Notes under the pieces: model-generated | Seen by the model: the letters and a program-made list of their open reading frames with translations, nothing else | Told to the model about the DNA's origin: nothing | The model's database searches: none | Translations under genes and position numbers: made by a program | From: Acidobacteriota bacterium | GTDB taxonomy: Bacteria > Acidobacteriota > Vicinamibacteria > Vicinamibacterales > UBA2999 | Length of the DNA stretch: 61,195 nucleotides | Direction: 5' to 3' | Assembly: GCA_018000455.1 (NCBI GenBank) | Contig: JAGNJW010000011.1 | Span: 92,872 to 154,066, forward strand | Shown here: positions 42,654 through 50,625 of the stretch, in pieces | How the letters are laid out: the number at the start of each line of letters is the position of its first letter | Numbering within the stretch: the first letter of the stretch is position 1

Positions 42654-42659
42654 TACAAT
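42654..42659 (+). promoter_or_regulatory. -10-like hexamer TACAAT
   Basis: Good match to TATAAT, 16 bases after TCGTAA at 42632-42637, which may be a weak -35 box. It lies 36 bases before the ATG of the large BNR gene. Confidence 0.4.
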
Positions 42660-42695
42660 CGATGGCCGGATCCACTTGAAGGAGCACTGCCTGCC

Positions 42696-45600
42696 ATGCG
42701 CCGACTGACCACGCTCATCTTCGCCGCGGCCCTCGCCGCCGCCCTCGCGCCCAGTGCGGGCGTCACGCGCCTGCACGCCCAGGGCGACGCGAATCAGCTG
42801 GTGCCAACCGACGCCTATCAGGCACTGCGGTGGCGCAACGTCGGCGCCGGCCGCGGCGGACGCATCACCGGCCTGGCCGGCGTGCGGCAGCAGCCGCACA
42901 CCTTCTACATCGGCGCCACCGGCGGCGGCGTGTGGAAGACCGACGACGCCGGCATCAACTGGTATCCGGTCGGCGATGGCCAGTTGACGACCGGATCGAT
43001 CGGCTCGATCGACGTCGCGCCGTCGAGTCCCAATCACGTCTACGTCGGCACCGGGTCGGCGGCGATCCGCTCGAACGTGATCATCGGCCGCGGCGTCTTC
43101 AAGAGCACCGACGCCGGCAAGAGCTTCCAGTTCGCAGGGCTGCGCGAGAGCGGACAGATCGGGGCCATCCGCGTCCATCCGACCCATCCCGACATCGTGT
43201 GGGCGGCGGCGCTCGGCTCGCCGTTCGGCCCGACCGCGGATCGCGGCATCTACAAGACCATCGACGGCGGCACGACCTGGAAGAAGACGCTGTTCATCGA
43301 CGACGAGCACGGCGGGCGCGACATCGAGGTCGACTGGCAGAACCCGAGCGTGCTCTATGCGGCGATCTACAAGGGCTTCCGCAAGGGCTGGGATATCGTG
43401 AGCGGCGGCCCGGCCGACAAGGGCGGCATCTACAAGTCGAGCGACGGCGGCGAAACGTGGAGGAAGCTCTCGGGCGGCCTGCCCGCGAAGCTCATCGGCA
43501 AGATCGATCTCGACATCGCGCGCAGCAACCCCAACGTGCTCTACGCGATGGTCGAGGCGCCAGGCGCGGAAGGCGGCCTCTACCGCTCGAGCGATGCCGG
43601 CGAGAGCTGGACGATGGTGAACAACAGCCAGCGCCTGCGCGCCCGGCCGTTCTACTTCCACTACGTCAACGTCAACCCGAAGAACGAGAACGAGGTGTGG
43701 GTCAACGAACTCGGGCTGCACAAGTCGTCCGACGCCGGCAGAACCTTCACCACCGTCAGCACGCCGCACGGCGACAACCACGGCATGTGGTTCAATCCCG
43801 ACGCGCCCGAGATCATCCTGCAAATCAACGACGGCGGCGGCAACGTGTCGCTGAACGGCGGCCAGAGCTGGTCGTCGATCCTGAACCAGCCGCATGCCGA
43901 GTACTACATGGTGGCGGTCGACGAGCAGCATCCCTACAGGCTCTACGTGCCGCAGCAGGACAACTCCACGCTCATCCTCCCGAGCAATCCGCCGGTCTCG
44001 TGGGGGCTCGATCACCCGGCCGAGATGTGGCAGCAGGCCTCGGGCTGCGAAACCGGTCAGATCTGGGCCCGCAAGGACGGCTCGGTCATCTGGGGCGCCT
44101 GCAAGGGTGAAGTGGGCCGCTACAACGTGGCCACCGGGCAGGAGAAGCACTACTGGATCTATCCGCAGAACCGCTACGGCCACCACCCGGACGAGATCAA
44201 GTACCGCTTCCCGCGCCAGACCGTGGTCTACCTCTCGCCCCACGACGACCGGATCGTCTACCAGGCCAGCCACGTCATCCACCGCTCGATCGACGAGGGC
44301 GTGACGTGGGAGACGATCAGCCCCGATCTCACCGCCAAGGAGCCCGAGTACCAAGTCATCCCGGGCACGCCGATCACGCGCGACATCACCGGCGAGGAAG
44401 TCTACAGCTCGATCTACGCGATGATCGAATCGCGCCTCGAGAAGGGCGTCCTCATGGTGGGCGCCAACGACGGCCCCGTCAGCGTCACCCGCGACAACGG
44501 CAAGACGTGGAAGCGCGTGACGCCGCCCGACATGGGCCCCGGCGGCCGCATCCAGACGGTGGAAGACAGCCCGCACGCCAAGGGGACGTTCTACATCGCC
44601 GCCTATCGCTTCATGCGCGAGCACGACTTGAAGCCGTACATCTACAAGACGAGCAACTACGGCGAGACGTGGACGAAGCTGACCGACGGGGCCAACGGCA
44701 TCCCCGCCGATCATCCGACGCGCGTCGTGCGCGAGGATCCGAAGCACCAGGGCCTGCTCTACGCCGGCACCGAGTTCGGCGCCTTCGTCTCCTTCAACGA
44801 CGGCCAGGCGTGGCAGCCCCTGCAGCACAACCTGCCGGCCACACCCATCACCGACATCAAGGTGCACCGCAACGATCTCGTCATCAGCACCATGGGCCGC
44901 GGCCTGTGGATCATGGATGACCTGACGCCGCTGCAGCAGCTGGCGGCGATCTACGCGCCGCTGCCGGCCACGACGACCTCCGCCAATGGCAGCGCCCGGG
45001 CCGTGCCGGCCATGGCGCAGCGCGGCGGCGGGCCGGCAGCGCCGGCGATGCCCACGTCCCTCCCGGCGGTCTATCTCTTCCAGCCGCAGGACGGCGTGCG
45101 CAACCGCTGGGTGCCGACGCCGCCCTCGGCCGCTGAACCCGAGTACTCGATCCCGGGGCCGCACTTCGATCTCTACTTCGCGAGCGCGCCGACCGACGCG
45201 ACGCTCGAGGTGAAGGACGCCAAGGGCGCCGTGATTCGCTCGTTCGCGGTCGCCGCCGCCCGAGGCGCGGGCGGCGGCCAGGAGATGCGCGGTCCGTTCC
45301 GCCGCCTCGGCGGCTCGACGGCCATCGAAGCGCGGACCGGCATGCAGCGCTTCACCTGGGACATGCGCTACCCCGGTCCGTGGGCGGCGACGACCCCGGC
45401 CGGCGGACCCGGCGGGCCGATGGCGGCGCCAGGCAAGTACTCCGTCACGCTCAATGCCGGCGGCCAGAGCCACACCCGCAGCTTCGCGCTCAGTGCCGAC
45501 CCCCGCGTGCTGCGCGATGGCCTCACCAACCTCGATCTGGAGGCTTCACTCGCCTTCCAGCTCAAGGTGCGCGATGGCCTCAGCGAGGCGCGCAAGCTGG

Positions 45601-45896
45601 CCGAGAACGTGACCCAGGCGATGCAGAAGGCCAGCGTGCGTCCGCCGGCCTCGGCGCCGCCGGGCGTGCGGCCGATGGACGTGACCTTCGATCACCCGCT
45701 GCAGAAGGTGTGGGCCACGCTCAACGACATGCCCGGCCCCTATCCGCAGCCGATGCTGCTCAACCAGTTCAACACCGTGCAGCGGATGATCGGCCAGGCC
45801 GACCAGAAGATCGGCAAGGACGCCGTCGACCGCTACACCGACCTGATGAAGGATCTGGCGGCGCTGCAGGCGGAGTTCAAGACAATCGGCGTCTAG
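42696..45896 (+). CDS. Secreted sortilin/BNR-repeat propeller protein (acidobacterial 'glycosyl hydrolase' type)
   Basis: 1,066 residues. The signal peptide LTTLIFAAALAAALAPSAGV is followed by a large two-propeller region with many sortilin/BNR motifs (GGVWKTDDAGINW, KSTDAGKSFQF, KTIDGGTTWKK, KSSDGGETWRK, RSSDAGESWTMV, SVTRDNGKTWKRV, KTSNYGETWTKL). After ~740 comes an Ala/Pro-rich linker, then a FlgD-like beta domain with GPFRRLGGSTAIEARTGMQR, and a helical end (~940-1066). Acidobacteria carry many paralogues, often named glycosyl hydrolase without biochemical proof. It is likely periplasmic or cell-surface. AAGGAG 11 bases before ATG 42696 supports the start. Its stop overlaps the end of the frameshifted remnant on the other strand. 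Confidence 0.85.
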   Translation: MRRLTTLIFAAALAAALAPSAGVTRLHAQGDANQLVPTDAYQALRWRNVGAGRGGRITGLAGVRQQPHTFYIGATGGGVWKTDDAGINWYPVGDGQLTTGSIGSIDVAPSSPNHVYVGTGSAAIRSNVIIGRGVFKSTDAGKSFQFAGLRESGQIGAIRVHPTHPDIVWAAALGSPFGPTADRGIYKTIDGGTTWKKTLFIDDEHGGRDIEVDWQNPSVLYAAIYKGFRKGWDIVSGGPADKGGIYKSSDGGETWRKLSGGLPAKLIGKIDLDIARSNPNVLYAMVEAPGAEGGLYRSSDAGESWTMVNNSQRLRARPFYFHYVNVNPKNENEVWVNELGLHKSSDAGRTFTTVSTPHGDNHGMWFNPDAPEIILQINDGGGNVSLNGGQSWSSILNQPHAEYYMVAVDEQHPYRLYVPQQDNSTLILPSNPPVSWGLDHPAEMWQQASGCETGQIWARKDGSVIWGACKGEVGRYNVATGQEKHYWIYPQNRYGHHPDEIKYRFPRQTVVYLSPHDDRIVYQASHVIHRSIDEGVTWETISPDLTAKEPEYQVIPGTPITRDITGEEVYSSIYAMIESRLEKGVLMVGANDGPVSVTRDNGKTWKRVTPPDMGPGGRIQTVEDSPHAKGTFYIAAYRFMREHDLKPYIYKTSNYGETWTKLTDGANGIPADHPTRVVREDPKHQGLLYAGTEFGAFVSFNDGQAWQPLQHNLPATPITDIKVHRNDLVISTMGRGLWIMDDLTPLQQLAAIYAPLPATTTSANGSARAVPAMAQRGGGPAAPAMPTSLPAVYLFQPQDGVRNRWVPTPPSAAEPEYSIPGPHFDLYFASAPTDATLEVKDAKGAVIRSFAVAAARGAGGGQEMRGPFRRLGGSTAIEARTGMQRFTWDMRYPGPWAATTPAGGPGGPMAAPGKYSVTLNAGGQSHTRSFALSADPRVLRDGLTNLDLEASLAFQLKVRDGLSEARKLAENVTQAMQKASVRPPASAPPGVRPMDVTFDHPLQKVWATLNDMPGPYPQPMLLNQFNTVQRMIGQADQKIGKDAVDRYTDLMKDLAALQAEFKTIGV

Positions 45897-46378
45897 ACCG
45901 GGCGCGGCGGGTCACCGGGGCCGACAGGGTCTTCGCGCGCGTGCCAGCGGCCCGGCGGCAGGATGCGGCCGGCGGTCTGGACCTTCCGGTAGTTGCGGTA
46001 GGTGGCCGTGCCCCTCGCCAGTGAACTCTTTGTCGAACGACTCGCTCAGCCTGTGCGGGACGAGCATCTCGAGCTGGCGGTGTGGCACGAAGTCGACGCG
46101 GACGTTGTGCTCACCACGTCCGGTCGGGGCATGCAGGGTGACGTCGGCACGGTGGATGGCGCCGCTGTCGTCGACCCAGGCGCGGACGTCGACTCGTACG
46201 AACGTGGCCTCGTCGCAGGCGATGATGCCGCCCGGTGGGCGCTCGCGGAACACCAACCTGGACGTCGACCGGCCGTTGACCCGCGCTCGGCCTTCCGCCG
46301 CGACGGTGAACGCGGCCGCTCGGCCGCGGCGCAGCAGGTCCAGGGGCTGCGTTGGCACACTGAGGCTACGCGGGTGGC
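45893..46378 (-). pseudogene. Frameshifted, 5'-truncated remnant of an acidobacterial secreted domain protein
   Basis: Read on the minus strand, one frame gives PLDLLRRGRAAAFTVAAEGR, VNGRSTSRLVFRERPPGGII, VRVDVRAWVDDSGAIHRADV and RQLEMLVPHRLSESFDKEF. At about 46014 the sense continues in another frame as GTATYRNYRKVQTAGRILPP and GRWHAREDP, stopping at 45893. The two halves together match the C-terminal part of a protein family common in Acidobacteria (GRST...L.FRE, then VP..M.E.Y, then ATYSNYRRFQ), so one base has been gained or lost. Upstream of 46378 the similarity ends, before the VapBC genes. No start codon or N-terminus is left. It converges with the BNR gene, sharing the CTAG at its stop. 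Confidence 0.6.
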
Positions 46379-46510
46379 ATGTTGCCGATGGCGATGTCAT
46401 CGATGGAGCGAACGCCGCGCCGGCCGAGCCACGCCAACCAGCACGCGCCGCTGACGCGCCGCCGACGCCACGTGATGCCCGACAACTCCCAGAGGAGGGC
46501 GCTCCCATTG

Positions 46511-46882
46511 CTACCACAGCACCGGCACACCGTAGTCGCCGAGCGCTTTGTCGCGGGTGACAAGGGTTGCCCCTTCGACCAGCGCCTGCGCCACGAGCAT
46601 CCGGTCGAACGGATCTCGGTGCTTGAGCCGAACATCGGCCACCTCCGCAGCATGGTGCACCGTCACGGACAGCTCGGCGAATCCATTGCGTGTCACGACC
46701 TCCTCGAACGGTATCGGCAGCCGGAGTTTCCCAAGGCCGATCTTGATAGCGACCTCCCACGCGGAGGCGGCGCTCACCAGCACGAGATCGGCGCGGGATA
46801 TGGCGCGGCGGGCCGGCACCGAGAGCCTGGTGTCGTCGTCGTGCCACCACAGCACGGCGTGCGTATCCAGCAGCAGCCTCAT
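46511..46882 (-). CDS. vapC: PIN-domain toxin (VapC family)
   Basis: 123 residues. The acidic active site of the PIN fold is complete: LLLDTHAVLWW (first Asp), SAASAWEVAIKIGLGKL (Glu), RDPFDRMLVAQAL (Asp) and LVTRDKAL (last Asp). VapC toxins are Mg-dependent RNases that cut tRNA or rRNA and stop growth. ATG 46882 overlaps the stop of the antitoxin gene by four bases, the usual order. A 132-base gap follows, then the gene remnant, so the pair may be a mobile insertion. The 'DTHAVLWW' subtype usually pairs with Phd/YefM-type antitoxins, as here. Confidence 0.9.
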   Translation of the reverse strand: MRLLLDTHAVLWWHDDDTRLSVPARRAISRADLVLVSAASAWEVAIKIGLGKLRLPIPFEEVVTRNGFAELSVTVHHAAEVADVRLKHRDPFDRMLVAQALVEGATLVTRDKALGDYGVPVLW

Positions 46883-47130
46883 CGGCGGCGGCGCGTCTTG
46901 CCCTCGAACGCAGCCAGAATGCCATCCGGCAGCGGCGCGTCGAAGTCAGGCGCCATCCACACGGTACCCTTGCCGAGACCTGGTTTGCGTCGGGCTACCG
47001 GTCGAAACGGCACGAGTTTCGCCAGCGGCTTACCGGATTTGGCGATGATGATTTCCCCACCGGCGGCTGCCTCGTCGACCAGCGCCGACAGTTGCGTCTT
47101 CGCCTCGTAGAGATTCAGGGTGCGCGACAT
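46879..47130 (-). CDS. Phd/YefM-type antitoxin partner of VapC
   Basis: 83 residues. The N-terminal half (LNLYEAKTQLSALVDEAAAG, GEIIIAKSGKPLAKLVPF) is the Phd/YefM dimer and DNA-binding fold. The C-terminal half (KGTVWMAPDFDAPLPDGILA, FEGKTRRRR) is the flexible toxin-binding tail, with the acidic and hydrophobic pattern expected to block a PIN active site. ATG 47130 is preferred over an in-frame upstream start at 47145. The antitoxin probably represses its own promoter; a tandem direct repeat lies 26-42 bases upstream. Confidence 0.85.
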   Translation of the reverse strand: MSRTLNLYEAKTQLSALVDEAAAGGEIIIAKSGKPLAKLVPFRPVARRKPGLGKGTVWMAPDFDAPLPDGILAAFEGKTRRRR

Positions 47131-47155
47131 GCCCCAGCGTCGCACGCCGAGCGAT

Positions 47156-47172
47156 GTTGGTCAAGTTGGTCA
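47156..47172. promoter_or_regulatory. Tandem direct repeat GTTGGTCA-A-GTTGGTCA
   Basis: Two perfect 8-base copies nine bases apart, upstream of the antitoxin gene. The minus strand reads TTGACC there, a -35-like hexamer. It is a candidate autoregulatory operator for the toxin-antitoxin pair. Confidence 0.4.
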
Positions 47173-47231
47173 TCGCGGCCCAACGACACACGGCCGTCTT
47201 CCTCCAGGTCGTAAAGCGGTGACGGCCGTCG

Positions 47232-47237
47232 TAGAAT
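47232..47237 (+). promoter_or_regulatory. -10-like hexamer TAGAAT
   Basis: Lies nine bases before ATG 47246, with TCGTAA 17 bases upstream (47209-47214). The same TCGTAA/TAnAAT pairing precedes the gene at 42696. Confidence 0.4.
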
Positions 47238-47245
47238 CGGGCGGG

Positions 47246-48076
47246 ATGTCCACGCGTCAGCTCACGCTCGACTACGACGGCGAACAGGTCACCTTCACGA
47301 TCGAGGGCGAAGCGGCTTTCGGCGCGCCGACGGTGCTGCTCGAAAGCGACGATAATCTCATCGCGGGACGCCCCTGGGCCGGTGAGGGCTTCCTGGTGGC
47401 GCCGTTCCTCTCGCCGGCCGGCTACCGGCGTCTCGCCGAGGGCATCCGCCTCACGCTCAAGGCCCGCATCGCCGCCGCCGGCCTCGCCGTGCCCGACGAT
47501 TTCTCGCTGGCGCATTACCACGAGGTGGTGACGACCGACGAGGCGCACGCGGCCGTGAGCGCGCGCGGGCCCTGGTGCCACGCGGTGGACGACCTCGGCG
47601 TGCCGGCCGAGGCCATCAGCCAGCGCGTCAGCGAACTGCTCGGCGTGCCCGTCTCGACCACGCCGCCGCACAACGAGTTCCCGGAGCACTTCTGCTACCG
47701 GGTCGTGCGCCCGCGCAGCCGCGACAACAACCCGCCGCACCGCGACGTGTGGCTCGACCGCCTGCGCCATGCCGTCAACATCTACGTACCGTTTGCCGGC
47801 AGCACGCCGCGCTCGTCGCTGCCGCTCGTGCGCGGCTCGCACCGGTGGAAGGAATCCGAGATCGAGCGCACCGTCGAGGGTGCACGTGTGAACGGGATGA
47901 CGTTCACGGTGCCGTCGGTGGTCGGCGCGAAGTATCCACTGAAGCTCGAACGTCCCAATCCGGGGTTGAACGAGGTGCTGGTGTTCTCGCCGTATCTGAT
48001 CCATGGCGGCGCCTTCAATCAGCACACCGACCGCACGCGCGTGTCGCTCGAGATGCGCTTCTGGCGCCTGCGCTGA
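47246..48076 (+). CDS. PhyH-like Fe(II)/2-oxoglutarate dioxygenase
   Basis: 276 residues. The facial triad is visible as NNPPHRDVWLDRL near residue 165 (His-x-Asp) and LIHGGAFNQHTDRTRVSLEM near 253 (distal His, then Arg for 2-oxoglutarate). A core strand NIYVPFAGSTPRSSLPLVRG lies between. Family members hydroxylate small molecules, lipids or modified amino acids in the cytoplasm using O2 and 2-oxoglutarate. The start at ATG 47246 follows GGGCGGG and a TAGAAT hexamer. It stands alone, transcribed divergently from VapBC. The substrate cannot be inferred; its length and motif spacing are normal for this family. Confidence 0.75.
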   Translation: MSTRQLTLDYDGEQVTFTIEGEAAFGAPTVLLESDDNLIAGRPWAGEGFLVAPFLSPAGYRRLAEGIRLTLKARIAAAGLAVPDDFSLAHYHEVVTTDEAHAAVSARGPWCHAVDDLGVPAEAISQRVSELLGVPVSTTPPHNEFPEHFCYRVVRPRSRDNNPPHRDVWLDRLRHAVNIYVPFAGSTPRSSLPLVRGSHRWKESEIERTVEGARVNGMTFTVPSVVGAKYPLKLERPNPGLNEVLVFSPYLIHGGAFNQHTDRTRVSLEMRFWRLR

Positions 48077-48112
48077 GGCCCGCACTCGGCCGCCGCGGCG
48101 CCGACACCCCGC

Positions 48113-49993
48113 TCAGCCGATCCGGATCGGCGGCTCGATGAGCTCGGCCACGAACGGCTCATCGGGCACGACACGCGACATCGTCGCCTCGCCTTCGGCT
48201 CGCGGCCGCCAGCGCCGCGGCACGCGCTCGATTCTCACCGGCCAGATCGTGAGCCGTCCATCGGCGCCGACGTGCAGGCGGAGGAAGTGCTTGAAGTCCT
48301 CGATGCGCAGGCCACTGAAGGCCTCCTCGCTGTGCCGGCCGAAGACATTGACCGACACCAGCAGATACACGCCCATGATGATCGAGCCGGCCAGCCAGCC
48401 GCCGGCGAACGTGCCAGCGCCGGCAAGCGCCGCCCGCAGCACTCCGCTGGCGTGGAAGACGCGGCCGGCGACGTCGAGCGCGCCCCAGCCCAGATAGAAC
48501 ATCGCGGTGAAGTGCGCGACCGCATGCAGGAGGCCGCCGAGCACACGGTAGAGCCGGCTGTGGGTATCGGTGAAGGCGAAGAACCCCAGCACGATGGCGC
48601 CGCACCAGAGCGCCAGTCCTGGGGCGGTGCTGAAGGCCTGCACCGTGACGCTGAGCGCCTGCCACGGATTGCTCGGCGACGCTCCGCCCGAGGCGGCGCC
48701 GACCAGCCACGCGGTCATCAGATAGATCGCGGCCGGCACGACGCCGAAGCGCGGGTTCTTGAACAAGAAGAGCAGATTGCCCCACGCCAGTCGTGCGGAC
48801 TGGGCGGTGGACGGGTAGGTGGCGCACACCTCGAAGGTGCGGGACCGCACGTCCTCGGAGATGGCGGCTTCGCGCAGGCGCGAAAAGTCGTCTTCGTGCG
48901 TCGGGTGCAGGAACGCGCCGCCGCCACCGGCCGTGATTTTCTGCACCGGTTCGGCCGTGCCGGCCGATTCGCGTGTCTCCTCGTGGCGCCGATAGTGATG
49001 CAGGTCGCCGGTCAGATAGACCTTCACGTCGATGCCGCGTTTCGCGTACACCTCTTCGCGCAGGTAGATGAGGTCGGTCTCGTCGAAGACGCGGCCCATG
49101 TTGCGGTACTTCTGCGCGTAGACCCAGACCGGCTGCGACAGGCACAGGATGACCTTGTCACCGGCCTGCATGTGCCGCTCGGCGATGTCGCGGAAGTGCT
49201 CCATCTGCGGCACGTCGAGGTCGCTCTGCAACTGGCCGTCGCTGCCGACGAGCCACCAGCGGTGTGGCAGCTTCAGCACGAAGTAGCTGCGCCGCTGCCG
49301 CGTCCACCAGCCGGCCAGGCGGCGTCCGCCGATGTCGGAGCAGAAGAGCCGCGTGAACGCCGACAGCCCGTCGTACCAGTCGTGATTGCCGGGTACCGCG
49401 TAGACGTGCGGGCGCTCGCCAGGCTGGTCGTCGCCGAAGGCCGCGGCGTAGGGGGCGACCAGCCGCCGCTGGTATTCCTCGCGGCTCGGCGTGGGATAGA
49501 CCTCGTCGCCGCCGAACACCAGCACCTCGCCACGGGGAAGATCGTGGGCGGTCGCGCCGTCGTGCACGTGCAGCGAGCGCTGCGCGGCGGCGAAGGCCAC
49601 GGCATAGGTCGAGTTCCAGCCGTCGCCGGTGTCGCAGATGAAGTCGAGCCAGAGCTCGTCGCGCGGACGCGTCCGGTCGGGCTGCGGTCCACGCGCCCCG
49701 TCGCGGTAGTGGATGCTGTGGTCGTAGTACTCCTGCCGGCGTGAGGCCAGCGCCTGGACGATACGCCGGTCGCTGCGTTCGCCGACGACGAGCGACGCCA
49801 GGCTCTTCAGACCGGTCGTCAGGAGCTGCCGGGGGTCGAACCACCCCACCATCGGCATGCGCGCGTCGGGGCCGGCACGCCCGCGCAGCCACAGCGGATA
49901 GAAGACGGGACTGGCGGCGATACGCCGGGCGATGGGAACGGCGGCGTCGGGCGACGGCGCGTCCGATTCCGACGCGCCGTCAGGCGCCGCCAT
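48113..49993 (-). CDS. Membrane-bound metallophosphoesterase
   Basis: 626 residues. The calcineurin-like phosphoesterase core (~80-370) shows ICDTGDGWNST, VLVFGGDEVYPTPSREEY, VYAVPGNHDWYDGL and VYLTGDLHHYRRHEE, the expected order of metal ligands (D.GD, GDE, GNHD, GDLHH). After it come about six membrane helices (~415-575: AAIYLMTAWLVGAASGG, ALWCGAIVLGFFAF, HAVAHFTAMFYLGWGALDVA, GGWLAGSIIMGVYLLVSVNV). The polar C-terminus ends VPDEPFVAELIEPPIRIG. Phosphoesterase activity on an unknown nucleotide, lipid or protein substrate is likely; no signal peptide is seen, so the catalytic part probably faces the cytoplasm. The start overlaps the nucleotidyltransferase-like gene by 14 bases. Confidence 0.8.
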   Translation of the reverse strand: MAAPDGASESDAPSPDAAVPIARRIAASPVFYPLWLRGRAGPDARMPMVGWFDPRQLLTTGLKSLASLVVGERSDRRIVQALASRRQEYYDHSIHYRDGARGPQPDRTRPRDELWLDFICDTGDGWNSTYAVAFAAAQRSLHVHDGATAHDLPRGEVLVFGGDEVYPTPSREEYQRRLVAPYAAAFGDDQPGERPHVYAVPGNHDWYDGLSAFTRLFCSDIGGRRLAGWWTRQRRSYFVLKLPHRWWLVGSDGQLQSDLDVPQMEHFRDIAERHMQAGDKVILCLSQPVWVYAQKYRNMGRVFDETDLIYLREEVYAKRGIDVKVYLTGDLHHYRRHEETRESAGTAEPVQKITAGGGGAFLHPTHEDDFSRLREAAISEDVRSRTFEVCATYPSTAQSARLAWGNLLFLFKNPRFGVVPAAIYLMTAWLVGAASGGASPSNPWQALSVTVQAFSTAPGLALWCGAIVLGFFAFTDTHSRLYRVLGGLLHAVAHFTAMFYLGWGALDVAGRVFHASGVLRAALAGAGTFAGGWLAGSIIMGVYLLVSVNVFGRHSEEAFSGLRIEDFKHFLRLHVGADGRLTIWPVRIERVPRRWRPRAEGEATMSRVVPDEPFVAELIEPPIRIG

Positions 49994-50423
49994 CGAGCGC
50001 CTCGATGTCTCCCAGGTCCTTGGCCCGTCCGGTGGCACGCTTGTTCTTGATGAACGCATCGCGTCCGATGACGCCAATGGCGACGTCCCCGAACGTCGCC
50101 GACACCCGATCCGGCCATGCCTCGTCGAATGTCACACCGGTCAGCGTCGTCAGCACGTCGATACGGCCCGGCGGCAACCCCATCTGGAAGACGATGCCGG
50201 GCTCGCTGAAGTCCGCGGCCTGCACCGCAGCCAGAGGCGCGCCGAAGGCGGTCAGAGCCTGCATGACCCGCGGGGCGTTGTCGGCCGTCGCCTCGACCCA
50301 GACGTCCAGGTCGCCGGTCGCGCGCGGACGGCCATGGACCGCGAGCGCGTAGGCGCCAACCAGGAGGAACCGGACATCATGCGCGCAGAAGGCGCGCAAC
50401 AGATCGACAAAGTCCTGATTCAT
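49980..50423 (-). CDS. Nucleotidyltransferase-fold protein (DUF6036/MNT-like)
   Basis: 147 residues. LLVGAYALAVHGRPRATGDL and DVWVEATADNAPRVMQAL give the G-x-hydrophobic-x-H-G and DLD catalytic pattern of minimal nucleotidyltransferases, and RIDVLTTLTGVTFDEAW contains the third acidic strand. Such small proteins often act in toxin-antitoxin-like pairs, where they transfer nucleotides to a partner. The start codon lies inside the partner gene (47-base overlap). The ending RATGRAKDLGDIEALDGG is the characteristic final helix (K..R.KD..D...L). Activity and target are unknown. Confidence 0.75.
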   Translation of the reverse strand: MNQDFVDLLRAFCAHDVRFLLVGAYALAVHGRPRATGDLDVWVEATADNAPRVMQALTAFGAPLAAVQAADFSEPGIVFQMGLPPGRIDVLTTLTGVTFDEAWPDRVSATFGDVAIGVIGRDAFIKNKRATGRAKDLGDIEALDGGA

Positions 50424-50625
50424 GCGGGGTCTCGCCCTTGAGCTGCCACTGTTCCACGCTCAGCCGCCAGACCTGGAGCAGGCGAACGTCGATCGGCAAC
50501 GCCTGCCAGTAGGCCACGTCGGCGCGGTCGTGCTCGGCGAAGGAGGCATAGGTCGTCACCTGCATGCGGCGCGAGCGTTCGGTGGCTGCGGTCACCTGCC
50601 GATTATCGGTGGTTTCGGCCTTCAT
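50377..50625 (-). CDS. Small protein coupled to the nucleotidyltransferase-like gene
   Basis: 82 residues. TYASFAEHDRADVAYWQALP and DVRLLQVWRLSVEQWQL form a short conserved-looking helix pair often found just upstream of minimal nucleotidyltransferase genes. ESGLCRSVARLLRA ends it. ATG 50625 overlaps the stop of the amidohydrolase gene as ATGA, so it is co-translated; ATG 50565 is an internal alternative. Its stop lies 47 bases inside the next gene. A toxin-antitoxin-like unit with that gene is suggested by arrangement only. Confidence 0.6.
   Translation of the reverse strand: MKAETTDNRQVTAATERSRRMQVTTYASFAEHDRADVAYWQALPIDVRLLQVWRLSVEQWQLKGETPHESGLCRSVARLLRA

Noticed and set aside
41070..45473. 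Open frame of 1,467 codons on the minus strand
   Set aside because: It runs antisense to pcm, the NCS1 permease and the BNR gene, all with clear family motifs. Its translation is rich in R, H, V, D and G with no recognisable domain, the usual result of reading GC-rich genes backwards.
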